A stretch of 45,164 nucleotides of DNA. It comes from Pleomorphomonas oryzae DSM 16300. GTDB lineage: Bacteria > Pseudomonadota > Alphaproteobacteria > Rhizobiales > Pleomorphomonadaceae. The stretch spans positions 1 through 45,164 of the forward strand of contig NZ_AUHB01000022.1 of the NCBI RefSeq assembly GCF_000422965.1. Reading direction: 5' to 3'. The notes below the pieces were generated by a model. The model saw only the letters and a list, made by a program, of their open reading frames with translations. It did no database searches and was not told the DNA's origin. This document shows, one piece after another, positions 7,466 to 17,600 of the stretch (position 1 is its first letter; each line of letters starts with the position of its first letter). The position numbers and the translations under genes are program-made.

Positions 7466-8260
7466 ATGCAGCAGTATCTCGACCTTCTGAAGCTCATCCT
7501 CGACACCGGCACCGCCAAGGAAGACCGCACCGGCACCGGTACGCTGTCGGTCTTCGGCCATCAGATGCGCTTCAACCTCGCCGACGGCTTCCCGCTCTTG
7601 ACGACCAAGAAGCTGCACATCAAGTCGATCGTCCACGAACTGATCTGGTTCCTTCAGGGCGACACCAACATCAAGTATTTGAAGGACAACGGCGTTTCAA
7701 TTTGGGACGAGTGGGCCGACGAGAACGGCAACCTCGGCCCCGTCTACGGTCATCAGTGGCGCTCCTGGCCGAAGCCGGACGGCGGCACCATCGACCAGAT
7801 CGCCGAGGTGCAGGAGACCATCCGCCGCAATCCCGATTCGCGCCGGATGATCGTCACCGCCTGGAACCCGGCCGACGTGCCGAAGATGGCGCTGCCGCCC
7901 TGCCATCTGCTCATCCAGTTCTATGTCGCGGATGGCCGCCTCTCCTGCCAGATGTACCAGCGCTCGGCCGACGTGTTCCTCGGCGTGCCGTTCAACATCG
8001 CCTCCTATGCGCTGCTCACCGCCATGATGGCGCGGGCGACCGGCCTCAAGCCGGGCGATTTCGTGCACACGCTGGGCGACGCCCATCTCTACCGCAACCA
8101 TCTCGATCAGGCCCGCCTGCAGCTCACCCGCGCGCCGCGCGCCCTGCCCCGGCTGAAACTCGCCGAAGGGATAACCGACGTCCGCGATTTCCGATTCGAG
8201 CACGTCACGATCGAAGGCTATGATCCGCATCCGCATATCAAAGCCGAGGTCGCCGTATGA
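7466..8260 (+). CDS. thyA: Thymidylate synthase
   Basis: Methylates dUMP to dTMP using methylene-tetrahydrofolate. The 264-residue length equals the Escherichia coli enzyme. The catalytic cysteine is at 146 in [12 protein letters not shown], and [23 protein letters not shown] and the C-terminal [13 protein letters not shown] are diagnostic. The stop overlaps the start of the DUF4424 gene by 4 nt. folA, whose product recycles the dihydrofolate this enzyme makes, lies 5.3 kb away on the other strand. Confidence 0.97.
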   Translation: MQQYLDLLKLILDTGTAKEDRTGTGTLSVFGHQMRFNLADGFPLLTTKKLHIKSIVHELIWFLQGDTNIKYLKDNGVSIWDEWADENGNLGPVYGHQWRSWPKPDGGTIDQIAEVQETIRRNPDSRRMIVTAWNPADVPKMALPPCHLLIQFYVADGRLSCQMYQRSADVFLGVPFNIASYALLTAMMARATGLKPGDFVHTLGDAHLYRNHLDQARLQLTRAPRALPRLKLAEGITDVRDFRFEHVTIEGYDPHPHIKAEVAV

Positions 8261-9273
8261 TGAAATGGACCGCCGTCGGGGTTACCGCTTTGCTGGCAGG
8301 CATACCTGGCCTTGCCTACGCCAATGACACCATGGCGGAACTGGCCGCCGGAGGCCTGACCTTCGTCTCCACCGACGATGTCAGCATGCAAAGCGAGGAT
8401 CTTTACATCTCGCCCAAGCAGGTGCGTGTCGATTACGTCTTCCACAACGGCGGCGACCACGACCGGACCACCGTGGTGGCCTTCCCGATGCCGGACATCG
8501 AGGGCAGCGGCGACTTCATCGTGTCGGTCCCCAACCCTGACTCCGACAACTTCATGAACTTCTCGGTGGCCATCGACGACAAGCCGGTGAATCCCGAGAT
8601 CGACCGTCACGCCTTCGCTGTCGATGTCGACGTGACGCAAGAACTGAAGGACCACGGCATCCCGCTGTTGCCTTTTGGCGAAACCACCAGCAAAGCGCTG
8701 GCCGCCCTGCCGAAAGACCTGCTCGCCGACTGGATCGAGCGCGGCATTGTCATCCCCATGGACTATGACGACGGCAGCGGCTGGAAGACTGACTACGTGC
8801 CTGTCTGGAAGCTCAAGACCACCTACTGGTGGCGCACCACCTTCCCGGCCGGCCGCGATCTGCGCGTCGCCCACCGCTATACGCCCAGCGTCGGCGCCAC
8901 TGCCGGCCTCAACTTCATCGGCGTCGACGAAAACGCACCGTTCAGCGGCGAGGAGTTCGACCGAGAGAAGCAGCGCTATTGCTTCGACGACGACTTCGTC
9001 AAAACGGTCGCCAAGCGCCTCGCTGACGCCAAGACCCAGGATTCCTATCTCCAGGAGAGCTGGATTTCCTACGTGCTGACCACCGGCGCCAACTGGGGTG
9101 GCACCATCGGCCACTTTCACCTGACGGTCGACAAGGGCGATACTGACACGCTGGTCTCCTTCTGCGGCAGCGGCGTCAAGAAAACCGGCCCCACCACCTT
9201 CGAACTCACGGCCGACGATTTCTACCCCGAGCGCAACATCGACATCGCCCTGGTGAGACGCCCGACCGATTGA
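8257..9273 (+). CDS. DUF4424 family secreted protein
   Basis: Protein of 338 residues with a signal peptide ([22 protein letters not shown], cleavage probably after AYA) followed by [20 protein letters not shown], a stretch typical of DUF4424. The remainder is beta-rich with several aromatic patches ([23 protein letters not shown]) and two widely spaced cysteines near the C-terminal half. It is probably periplasmic. Function is unknown. It is translationally coupled to thyA by an ATGA overlap, but no functional link is evident. A strong inverted repeat follows the gene, which converges on degP. Confidence 0.82.
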   Translation: MMKWTAVGVTALLAGIPGLAYANDTMAELAAGGLTFVSTDDVSMQSEDLYISPKQVRVDYVFHNGGDHDRTTVVAFPMPDIEGSGDFIVSVPNPDSDNFMNFSVAIDDKPVNPEIDRHAFAVDVDVTQELKDHGIPLLPFGETTSKALAALPKDLLADWIERGIVIPMDYDDGSGWKTDYVPVWKLKTTYWWRTTFPAGRDLRVAHRYTPSVGATAGLNFIGVDENAPFSGEEFDREKQRYCFDDDFVKTVAKRLADAKTQDSYLQESWISYVLTTGANWGGTIGHFHLTVDKGDTDTLVSFCGSGVKKTGPTTFELTADDFYPERNIDIALVRRPTD

Positions 9274-9316
9274 CGGCTGCGCTTCCGCTATCATCAGCCG
9301 CGTGTCCCCAACGAAA

Positions 9317-9344
9317 ACGGCCGGTCCCATCAGGAACCGGCCGT
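9317..9344 (-). terminator. Bidirectional terminator between DUF4424 gene and degP
   Basis: Perfect 9-bp inverted repeat ACGGCCGGT / ACCGGCCGT around a 10-nt loop. On the minus strand it is followed by TTTTCGTT, a terminator for degP; on the plus strand GTCGTCATTTC follows, so action there is weaker. Confidence 0.75.
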
Positions 9345-9369
9345 CGTCATTTCAGAAGGACCGCCTTGG

Positions 9370-10929
9370 TCAGTCGATCTTCACCGCGATGAAGCGCAGG
9401 TCGCCGCCGGCGTTGGAGACCAGAAGCAGCACCGATTTGCGGCCCATGGTCTTCTGCTTTTCCACCGTCTTGGCGACGTCATCGGGCGCCAGTACCTCTT
9501 CCTGTGCCACCTCGACGATCAGATCGCCCGCCGCGATGCCCTTTTCGGCCGCCGTGCTCGCCGGATCGACGCCGGTCACCACGACGCCCTTCACGTCGGC
9601 GTTGAAGTGGTACTTGTCGCGGGCGCCGCTATCGAGCGGTCCGAGCGTCAGGCCAAGGGTCTTGGTCTGATCCTTCGGCGGCTCGGCCGGCTTCTCTTCG
9701 GTCTTCGCCGCGACCTTTTCGCCCTCTTCGAGGCGTCCTAGCTTGACGGGCAGCGTCAGCTCCTTGCCCTTGCGGATCAGCGTCAGCGGCACTTCCTTGC
9801 CCACCGGCGTGTTGGCGACGAGGCGCGGCAGCTCGCGCATGGTCTTGATGGGATGGCCATCAAAAGCAGTAATCACATCGCCCGGCTCGATCTTGGCCGC
9901 CGCCGCCGGTCCGCCCTCGGTCACACCGGCCACCAGGGCACCCTGCGGGCTGGTGATGCCCAGGCTCTCGGCAAGATCGTCGGTCACTTCCTGGATGTTG
10001 ACACCCAGCCAGCCGCGATGGGTCTCGCCAAATTCGCGCAGCTGATCGACGACGCCGGTCGCGATCTCCGAGGGAATGGCAAAGCCGATACCGATCGAAC
10101 CGCCCGACGGGGAAATGATGGCGGTGTTGATGCCGATCACCTCACCCTCTTGGTTGAATAGCGGGCCGCCGGAGTTGCCGCGGTTGATGGCGGCGTCGGT
10201 CTGGATGTAGTTGTCGTAGGGTCCGGAATTGATGTCGCGATTGCGCGCCGAGATGATGCCGGTGGTCACCGTGCCGCCGAGGCCGAACGGGTTGCCGATC
10301 GCCATCACCCAGTCGCCGACGCGCATATGCTCGCTGTCGCCGAATTTCACCGATGTCAGCGGCTTGTCCGGCTTGACGCGCAGCACCGCCAGGTCGGTCT
10401 TGGCATCGTGGCCGATCAGTTCCGCCTTCAGCTTGGTGCCGTCGGAGAAGTTGGCGATGATCTCGTCGGCATCTTCGATCACGTGGTTGTTGGTGATGAT
10501 GATGCCCGAGGGATCGATGACGAAGCCCGAGCCGAGCGACTGCACCTTGTGCGGATCGCCGCCGCCATCGGTACCGCCCTCGTCGCCGCCGCCACTCTCG
10601 TTATCGGCGCCATTGTCGCCGCCGTTGTCGCCGCCACCGTTGTTCTTGCCGTTCTTGTCGAAGAATTCGTCGAAGAAATTCTGGAAGGGCGACCCTTCCG
10701 GCACCTGCGGCAGCGGCACCTGCCGCGTCTCGGCCACCGTCTGCGTGGTCGAGATGTTCACCACCGCCCCGAGCAGCTTCTCGGCAAGATCGGCAACGGA
10801 CGGCGGTCCCTGCTCGGCCGCCACCGGTCCGGCACCGGTCATAGCGAGTGCCGCCGCCAGCGTCAGTGCCGCGAGGCCCGATCCGCGTCGCCATCCGGTA
10901 CCCGGCACTGTCCTGTTCCATGAGACCAT
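9370..10929 (-). CDS. degP: Periplasmic serine protease, Do/HtrA family
   Basis: Envelope protease and chaperone. The N-terminus has a signal peptide ending PVAAEQ (about residue 39). The trypsin-like domain carries the triad H149 (ITNNHVIE), D179 (TDLAVLRV) and S253 (GNSGGPL). Two PDZ domains follow (around 310-400, with GWLGVNIQEV, and 430-519). A low-complexity Gly/Asp/Asn/Glu insert at about residues 94-125 replaces the usual LA-loop and is longer than in enterobacterial DegP. The 519-residue length is normal. It lies downstream of hflK, hflC and the DUF2065 gene, an order often seen in alphaproteobacteria, but a 207-bp gap with a palindrome suggests its own promoter. Confidence 0.95.
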   Translation of the reverse strand: MVSWNRTVPGTGWRRGSGLAALTLAAALAMTGAGPVAAEQGPPSVADLAEKLLGAVVNISTTQTVAETRQVPLPQVPEGSPFQNFFDEFFDKNGKNNGGGDNGGDNGADNESGGGDEGGTDGGGDPHKVQSLGSGFVIDPSGIIITNNHVIEDADEIIANFSDGTKLKAELIGHDAKTDLAVLRVKPDKPLTSVKFGDSEHMRVGDWVMAIGNPFGLGGTVTTGIISARNRDINSGPYDNYIQTDAAINRGNSGGPLFNQEGEVIGINTAIISPSGGSIGIGFAIPSEIATGVVDQLREFGETHRGWLGVNIQEVTDDLAESLGITSPQGALVAGVTEGGPAAAAKIEPGDVITAFDGHPIKTMRELPRLVANTPVGKEVPLTLIRKGKELTLPVKLGRLEEGEKVAAKTEEKPAEPPKDQTKTLGLTLGPLDSGARDKYHFNADVKGVVVTGVDPASTAAEKGIAAGDLIVEVAQEEVLAPDDVAKTVEKQKTMGRKSVLLLVSNAGGDLRFIAVKID

Positions 10930-11040
10930 AGCAGGTCTTCCTCTCCTGGAGCTTCCACCCGAGAACCGGCAGGTTTCTCGGAAACGCGGACGCTAGATCA
11001 AAACCGGTAACAAAGGCCGAACAGGCTTCGTACCGGGTGG

Positions 11041-11058
11041 CACGATCGGGCGATCGTG
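11041..11058. promoter_or_regulatory. Perfect palindrome upstream of degP
   Basis: CACGATCG-GG-CGATCGTG, two perfect 8-bp arms, about 110 bp before the degP start. It could be an operator or a terminator stem for the DUF2065 gene; no T-run follows on the minus strand, which slightly favours an operator. Confidence 0.45.
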
Positions 11059-11136
11059 GACCACGCATTCGGCGAAGTCATAATCTGTTTCACGGATGGA
11101 GACAAACCCCGCCTCGGCATCCGCGGACGGCAAGGC

Positions 11137-11325
11137 TCACCCGCCCCGCACGGCCCAGACCACCGCGACGCCCGCCGCCATGGCGGCGACGCCGCCGGTT
11201 CTGAGCCAGAAATCGGACGCTTCGAGCATCTGGCGGATGCCCTTGCGCATCAGCGAAGGGGCTGCCGCGTAAAGCAGCCCCTCGAGGACGGCCATCAGGC
11301 CGACGGCGACCAGGAAGTCGTTCAA
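11137..11325 (-). CDS. DUF2065 family membrane protein
   Basis: Small protein of 62 residues, MNDFLVAVGLMAVLEGLLYA then APSLMRKGIRQMLEASDFWLRTGG and a final hydrophobic segment AAMAAGVAVVWAVRGG. Two membrane helices flank a short cationic loop, as in the DUF2065 (YjeT-like) family, which is commonly found directly after hflC. The best start is TTG at 11325 with GTGAGG nine bases upstream, overlapping the hflC stop region; there is no in-frame ATG before residue 11. Role unknown, presumed linked to the HflKC membrane complex. Confidence 0.85.
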   Translation of the reverse strand: MNDFLVAVGLMAVLEGLLYAAAPSLMRKGIRQMLEASDFWLRTGGVAAMAAGVAVVWAVRGG

Positions 11326-11332
11326 GGCGACC

Positions 11333-12247
11333 TCACGGTTGGGCCTGAGCGGCCGGAGTCGATACCGTCGGCAGAGAGCCGGTCGGTCCGCGGAAGTAGC
11401 GGAAGAACTCCGAGTCCGGCTTGAGCAGCATGGTCGTGCCATTGGCCAACGAAGCCGCATAAGCCTGCATCGAGCGGTAGAACTCGAAGAAGCTCTTGTC
11501 GGCGCCATAGGCCTCCGCGAAGATGCGGTTGCGTTCGGCATCGCCCTCGCCGTGCAGGATGTCGGCGTCGCGCCGCGCTTCGGCCTGCAGCACCGTCGCC
11601 TGACGGTCGGCCTCGGCGCGAATGCGGGCGGCTTCCTGCGTACCCTCGGCCCTGAGCTCGGCCGCCTCGGCGAGGCGCTCCGAACGCATGCGGTCATAGG
11701 TCTGCTCGAGGACGTTGTTCGGCAGCTCGGTGCGGCGGATCCGGAGCTCGACGATCTCGATGCCGAGGTTGGCCGCCTCTGGACGAACGAAGTCCGCCAC
11801 TTCCTTCATCATCGCCGCCCGCTCCTCCGACAGCGCGTCGCCAAACGAGCGCGTGCCGTAGACACGGCGTAGCGCCGAATCGAGCCGGGTGCGAAGCCGC
11901 GTTTCGGCCACCGCCATGTTGCCGGTGACGCTTTCGCGGAAGGCCCGGGCGTTGACGATGCGATAGGCTGCGAAGGCATCCACCACATACTGACGGCTGT
12001 CACGCACCTGCACGACGTTGTTGTCGATCTCGATCGTGTTGAGGCGCTTGTCGATGATCTGCACGGTATCGACGGTGTTGGTCGGCAGCTTGAAATAGAT
12101 GCCGGGCTTGGTGATCACCCTCTGGATCTCACCGAAGCGCAGTTGAATGGCCTGATCGCGCTCGGTGACGATGAAGGTCGCCGAGTAAGCGATCAGAGCG
12201 AGGACCGCCAAGGCGATCAGGACGAAGGGCAAGGCAATCGTGCGCAT
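11333..12247 (-). CDS. hflC: Membrane protease regulator HflC (SPFH/band 7)
   Basis: Subunit of the HflKC complex that cages and modulates the FtsH protease. It has 304 residues: one N-terminal membrane helix (LPFVLIALAVLALIAYSATFIV), then the SPFH domain (ERDQAIQLRFGEIQRVI), a long helical region rich in Ala/Glu/Arg (ERLAEAAELRAEGTQEAARIRAEADRQ), and the conserved SFFEFYRSMQAY. The ATG shares one base with the hflK stop (TAATG), so the two are translationally coupled. Confidence 0.95.
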   Translation of the reverse strand: MRTIALPFVLIALAVLALIAYSATFIVTERDQAIQLRFGEIQRVITKPGIYFKLPTNTVDTVQIIDKRLNTIEIDNNVVQVRDSRQYVVDAFAAYRIVNARAFRESVTGNMAVAETRLRTRLDSALRRVYGTRSFGDALSEERAAMMKEVADFVRPEAANLGIEIVELRIRRTELPNNVLEQTYDRMRSERLAEAAELRAEGTQEAARIRAEADRQATVLQAEARRDADILHGEGDAERNRIFAEAYGADKSFFEFYRSMQAYAASLANGTTMLLKPDSEFFRYFRGPTGSLPTVSTPAAQAQP

Positions 12248-13371
12248 TACTGGCCGGCTCCCGTGCTGGAGGGGGTCGTCGGACGCCCGACTTCGGGCAG
12301 CGGCAGATAGGGCAGAACGCCCTGCGTGGAGCCGCTGTCGAGGATCACCTTGTTGGTCTTCGAGAGCACGCCTTCCATGGTTTCGAGGTAGATACGCTCG
12401 CGCGTGATGTCGGGCGACTTGACGTATTGCTGGTAGACAGAGGTGAAGCGCTGGGCGCCACCGGTCGCCTCGGCGATCACCTGGTCACGATAGCCGAGCG
12501 CTGCTTCGCGGATCTGCGATGCCTCGCCGCGCGCCTCGCCGAGCCGCTTGTTGGCATAGGCCTGGGCGTCCTGCTTGAACTTGTCCTGGTCCTGCTGGGC
12601 GCGCTGCACTTCGCCGAAGGCGTCCTGCACCTCGAGCGGCGGATCGGCGCGGGTGACGTTGACGGCGGTGATCGAAACACCGGCGTCATAGGCATCGAGC
12701 GTCTGCTGGATACGCTCGCGAACGGCCGTCTGGGCCACCTCGCGACCGGTGGTGCGAAACTCGTCGGCGCGGGTGCGGCCGACCACTTCACGCATCACCG
12801 ATTCCGACACCTTGCGGACAAGGTCCGGCTGATCGCCGACGCGGAACAGATACTTGATGGGGTCGGAAATCCGCCAGAGCACCGAGAATTCGACGCTGAC
12901 GAGGTTCTGGTCGCCCGACAGCATGATCGAGTCGGTACCAGCAGCGGCGGCGCCGCCCATCACTTCCTGGTTTTCCTTGAGAAGGGCCGGCGTTTCCACC
13001 TGCTCGATCGGCCAGAAGGCGAAATGAATGCCCGGCTCGTTGAGCTCCGGCTTGACCTTGCCGAACAACAGCTCGACGCCCACCTCGTCCGGCTGGACGA
13101 CGTAGATGCTTTCATAAAGCCAGAAGCCGACCGCCGCGATGGCGATCAGCGGCAGCGCCGTCTTGAGGCCCGTGGGCTCGCCCGGCCCGGAGCGGCCACC
13201 GCCGCCGCCAGGGAGGAGACGGCGAAGCTTGTCCTGTCCACGCCGGAGCAGTTCCTCGAGATCGGGGGGCTCGTTACCGCCGCCGCCCTGCGGTCCCCGG
13301 GGCGGCTGCCCCCACGGTCCATTGCCGCCGCCTTTCCAGCCGCCGCCACCACTCTGATTGCTCCAGGGCAT
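12247..13371 (-). CDS. hflK: Membrane protease regulator HflK (SPFH/band 7)
   Basis: Partner of HflC. The 374 residues begin MPWSNQSGGGGWKGGGNGPW, a Gly/Pro-rich cytoplasmic tail, then a charged segment (DLEELLRRGQDKLRRLLPGG), one membrane helix near residue 85 (ALPLIAIAAVGFWLYESIYV) and the SPFH domain. The long helix contains ANKRLGEARGEASQIREAALGY. The ATG at 13371 follows GGAAGGG and matches the conserved MPWSNQ start; the frame stays open upstream, but those residues look unlike the family. A 202-bp gap separates it from folA, so hflK probably opens its own transcript. Confidence 0.95.
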   Translation of the reverse strand: MPWSNQSGGGGWKGGGNGPWGQPPRGPQGGGGNEPPDLEELLRRGQDKLRRLLPGGGGGRSGPGEPTGLKTALPLIAIAAVGFWLYESIYVVQPDEVGVELLFGKVKPELNEPGIHFAFWPIEQVETPALLKENQEVMGGAAAAGTDSIMLSGDQNLVSVEFSVLWRISDPIKYLFRVGDQPDLVRKVSESVMREVVGRTRADEFRTTGREVAQTAVRERIQQTLDAYDAGVSITAVNVTRADPPLEVQDAFGEVQRAQQDQDKFKQDAQAYANKRLGEARGEASQIREAALGYRDQVIAEATGGAQRFTSVYQQYVKSPDITRERIYLETMEGVLSKTNKVILDSGSTQGVLPYLPLPEVGRPTTPSSTGAGQ

Positions 13372-13401
13372 ATGGGTCCCTTCCTGCGAATATAAAAATC
13401 T

Positions 13402-13446
13402 GGAGCGTTTCCATTGGTCAGGCGATGCCCAACCCGAAAACGCTCC
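13402..13446. promoter_or_regulatory. Inverted repeat upstream of hflK
   Basis: GGAGCGTTT (13402-13410) and AAACGCTCC (13438-13446), perfect 9-bp arms with a 27-nt loop, lie 31-75 bp before the hflK start. It may form a leader hairpin or be a split operator. Confidence 0.4.
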
Positions 13447-13573
13447 TGCTGTGTCTGCCGCGTCGATCATAGGAGGCGATGCCCCTGTCATCAATGCGCA
13501 TACAGATCAAACGCCATTTGGGGTGCGTGGTGTCACCGATCAACCGTCCGTGAGCGATTCTTTCGGCCCGGGA

Positions 13574-14089
13574 TCAGCGGCGCCGAACCCAGGTCTCGAA
13601 TGTGGCGTCGGCACTGTCGCGCTCGCCACGCACCATCGGCTCAGTGGCCTCCAGCACCCAGAGCGCCGGATCGATGGGCGGAAAGTGGGTGTCGCCGTCC
13701 GGCGAGGCAGCGATCCGCGTGACGAACAGCCGGTCGGCGCGATCAATCGTCGCCGCGTAGAGCGCCCCGCCGCCGGCCACCACGAAGGACGAAACACCCT
13801 TCGTCTCGGCACTCGCCGCCGCCGCCTTGAGCGCGGCGTCGAGATCGTCGAGCACCGTGACCCCGTCCGGTTTGAACGCCGGATCGCGCGTCACCACGAA
13901 GGTCTGCCGCCCCGGCAGCGGCCGGCCGATGGCATCGAAGGTCTTGCGCCCCATCACCATGGGGCGGCCGAGCGTCAGCGCCTTGAAACGCTTGAGATCG
14001 GTCGACAAGTGCCAGGGCATGTCGCCATCGCGGCCGATGACGCCATTCTCCGCCATGGCGACGACGATATCGAGATGCGGCCGGCTCAT
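13574..14089 (-). CDS. folA: Dihydrofolate reductase
   Basis: Reduces dihydrofolate to tetrahydrofolate with NADPH. It has 171 residues with IVVAMAENGVIGRDGDMPWHLSTDLKRFK (substrate-binding acidic residue and the conserved Trp in DMPWHL), GRPMVMGRKTFDAIGRPLPGR (NADPH-binding), and VVAGGGALYAATI. The chosen ATG at 14089 overlaps the stop of the acetyltransferase gene (ATGA) and has GAGGG at 7-nt spacing; the ATG at 14095 is too close to that site. Third gene of an overlapping operon behind the AsmA-like and GNAT genes. Confidence 0.94.
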   Translation of the reverse strand: MSRPHLDIVVAMAENGVIGRDGDMPWHLSTDLKRFKALTLGRPMVMGRKTFDAIGRPLPGRQTFVVTRDPAFKPDGVTVLDDLDAALKAAAASAETKGVSSFVVAGGGALYAATIDRADRLFVTRIAASPDGDTHFPPIDPALWVLEATEPMVRGERDSADATFETWVRRR

Positions 14090-14610
14090 GGGCATTCCCT
14101 CGCCAGCTTTTCGATCGCCTCGCGCCCCATGCGCACCGGCACCCAGCTGTCATTGAGCGGCGCGCCCATCGCCGCGTAGAAACCGATGGCTGACTTGTTC
14201 CAGTCGAGCACCGTCCACTCGAAACGGCCGAGCCCTTCATCGACGCAGCGGCGGGCCAGTCGGGCGAACAGCGCCTTGCCGACGCCCTGCCCGCGCGCTG
14301 CCGGATCGACGAAGATGTCTTCGAGATAGAGCCCGTGCCGGCCGAGGAAGGTCGAGAAGGAATAGAACCAGACGGCGATACCGGCCGGCTTGTCGCCGAT
14401 GAAGCCGAGTTCGCAGAAGACGCGCGGGTTGTCGCCGAAGAAGGCGGCGGCATAGGCCTCGGGCGTTGCCACCATTTTTTCCGACAGGTTCTCATAGGCG
14501 GCAAGCGAACGGATGAAGTCGGCGATGATCTCGACGTCGTCGGGTGTGGCCGGGCGCGTGGTCGGCTTGGGGCGGCGGTGGCGGCCGGGACGGTCGCTGG
14601 AAGGGCTCAT
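14086..14610 (-). CDS. GNAT family N-acetyltransferase (diamine acetyltransferase-like)
   Basis: Acetyl-CoA-dependent acetyltransferase of 174 residues. After a basic, non-conserved N-terminus it has ATPDDVEIIADFIRSLAAYE, the central strand AGIAVWFYSFSTFLGRHGLYLEDIFV, the acetyl-CoA pyrophosphate loop ARGQGVGKALF, and WTVLDWNKSAIGFYAAMGA. The VLDWN...FY..MGA ending resembles spermidine/spermine and thialysine acetyltransferases, so a small polyamine-like substrate is plausible but not shown. Its ATG overlaps the AsmA-like stop (ATGA) and its stop overlaps folA, so the three genes are coupled. Confidence 0.88.
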   Translation of the reverse strand: MSPSSDRPGRHRRPKPTTRPATPDDVEIIADFIRSLAAYENLSEKMVATPEAYAAAFFGDNPRVFCELGFIGDKPAGIAVWFYSFSTFLGRHGLYLEDIFVDPAARGQGVGKALFARLARRCVDEGLGRFEWTVLDWNKSAIGFYAAMGAPLNDSWVPVRMGREAIEKLARECP

Positions 14611-17600
14611 GGCGCACTCCCCGTCACGCCGCCGGGCGGCAGGCCGACGTCGGCGCTGGGCAATTGCTTCAGCTTGGCGCCGGGCTGGGCGGGCGCCGGG
14701 GATCCGTTCTGCAGCATTTTGCCGATGGCATCGAGCGGATCGCCGCTCACAGGCTTCTCCGCCTTGGCTTTCTGTGCCGCCAACAACGCGGCCGCCTTGG
14801 CCTTCTCGGCAAGCGCCGCCGCGGCGGCCCGCTGGCGCGCCTCCAGCATCAGCTGATTGCGTCGGTCGAGGGCTTCGCGGTCGCGCTGCACCTGCCGCGA
14901 CAACAGCTCGCGCTCCTGAATGTCGGCCTGCATGGTCTCCACCCGCTGCGTTTCCTTCTCAAGAGCGCGGATGCCGAGATAGGAGGCAAAGCCGGTGACA
15001 TCGATGCGACGCGACGGATCGTCGATCGGCCCCTTGAACAGCACCGACACCTGCGGTACGCCGCCGCCGGCCGCAGCGTCGCCGGCATCGAGCGAAAGCC
15101 GCCATTCGCTGTCGACCGTGGCGCGGGCGATATCCACCGTCGCCGAACCGCTGGTGGCGCCGTCCTTGCCCGTCACCACGATGTTCGGCGCCCGAAGCGT
15201 GCCGCCGGCCAGCGTGAAGGCGGCATCCAGCCGGTCGAAGGCGAGATCGCCCATGTCGACGTTGTCGGTGAAGGCCTGCCGGATGCGATCCTCGCTGAGC
15301 TCCTTGCCGGCGTCGGCCAACCGGATCACCTGGTCGAAGGCGCGTGTCGTCATGTGGGCGAGCCGGCCGTTCTGAAGCGAGAAGCTGCCGCCGCCGGTCA
15401 GGGACGACATCCAGCCGGCCAGCGTCCGTCCGGTGGCGTTGACCTGGGCGTCGACGCTGAAGGCGCCGGTCACCATCGGCCGGTCGTCGCGCCGCCAGGC
15501 GAATTCCTCAGCCGCCGCGCGATCGAGGCGAAGCGTTCCGGAAACGCCGGCCGTGCCGTCGAGATCGCGCTTGATCATCAGATCGCCGGAGAGCTTGCCG
15601 CCGGCCAGCGTCGCCTGGATGTTGTCGAGCCCGGTGCCCGAGGCGTTGCTGTTGAGCGACAGCGATACGCTCTTGGCTGTCGGCCCGCCTTCGATATCGA
15701 GCCGGTCGAACTTGAGGGCGAGATCGGTGTCGAACCCGTCGATCAACGCTGCGCCGAAGGGCGCTTCCGGCCAGGGATTGCGGCTCTCAACGATCGGGAA
15801 ATCGAAGGACGCCGGTCCGAGAATGGCCTCGCCGAGACCGGCGAGCGATCCCTCGTCGAACGACAGATTGCCACTGACCTTCGGCACGTTGGGCGCAAAG
15901 TCGATGGCGATATCGCCGACGGTTGGGATATCGTCGAGTTTGCCTTCGATGCGGTCGACCAGGACCTTGCGGTTGCCGATGGAAAGATGGGCGGCGACGT
16001 CGGCCGGCGTCGAGCCGATGACGCCCTGCACGATGTTGCCGGAGAGCACCAGCAGCGAGCCGACATCGGGCGACTTCAGGTCGAGATCGAGTTCGGCGGC
16101 CGGTGCGGCGCCGCGCTTCATGGTCGCCGAGCCGTTGAGCGTCACCTCGGTCGGCCCCATGGCGCCGCGCAGCACCACGGCGAGGCCGTCCTTCGATTTG
16201 CCCATGGCCGACAGCGTCAGGCTGCCGGCGCCCGGCTTGCCGACCTCCGGGACCTCAAGGCCGAACTGGCGCATCAGCTCGGCGCCGTCGGGGCCGGTGA
16301 GGCTGATGTCGGTGGAAATGTCGGCGGCATCCCAGGCATCCACCCGCCCCTTGAAGGCCAATTCGCCACGAATGTTGGTGGACGCGGCCGAACCGTTCAA
16401 CTCCACCTTGAGGTCGGTGCCCTCGCCCGACGCCTTGGCCTGCACCGTGCCTTCGAGGCTGGCCGGCCCGAGATGGGGGGCGGCATCGTGCAGGAAGGCG
16501 GCGGCGGGCGTGTCGGGGATCAATGCTCGGGCAAGATCGGCGACGCCGTCCAGCTTTTCCGCCGACACACGCATCTGGATCGAGCCATCGGGCGTCGTCA
16601 TCAAATCGCGGATGGTGCCGGCCGCGGTGACGCGGGCGCCGGACAGCGAGCGGACGAACAGCCTGTCGACGTCGAGCGTCGAATCGACCAGCGAGGCCGA
16701 TACGTCGAAGCCCTCGGCGCGGGCATCACCGGCGATCAGCGTGCCGACGGCTGCCTTGACCACCACGTCGGCGCCGGTATTGCCGCCCTGGCCGGTCGCA
16801 AGACCGGCGATCGTCTGAACGTCCGAAAGCCTGAGCTGGTCGGCATCGAGCGACATGGTCAGGCGCGGCTTACGGCCGCTCACGCCAGGGACGAAGTCGA
16901 GCGAGCCGCTGATCTTGCCTTGGTCGAGACTGGCGTCGACGTCTTCCAGCGCCAGCCCGTCCGCCGAGGCGGTCACCTTGGCCGACAGGCGGAAGGGATC
17001 GAGATTGACCTTTGGCCGATTGGGCGCCCACCAGGAAATCAGCGTCGCCGGCTGGTCGGAGGACAGCGACACGTCACCGTTGAAGCCAATGGTCGGCGCC
17101 GTAGCCAGCTGCCCGTGCGCGGCCAGCGACGACTTGCCCGGCAGCGTCGCCTCCAGCGTGTCGATGGTCCAGCCGGCGGGGGCGGTGACCAGATCGGCCC
17201 GGAGATCGGAAATGATGCTGCCGCCGACCACCACGCCGGGAATATCGAAGCCGATGCGGCCGGGCACGCTCGGCACCGGCAGACTGGCAATGGTCGCGCC
17301 GAAGGCGGCAAGCGCGCCGTCGAAGGACACCGGCTTGTCAGGCCCCTCGCCCAGCGTCCGGTCGAGATCGATCTGGCGGGCCGACAGCACCGCCTCGAAG
17401 CTTGGCACCGCCGCCAGATCCAGCGTCGCGGCGCCGGACATGGTGAATGGCCGTTCCTCCGCGCCGTAGCGGAACTCCAGCGCCTTGGCGAGCACGGCCC
17501 GGTTGGAAACGTCGAGATCGGCGGTGAGCGCCCAGGGCAACGTTGCCTTGTCGTCCTTGGCGATGATGCGATCGAGCGTCGCCTTGCCCGCCCAGGTCGG

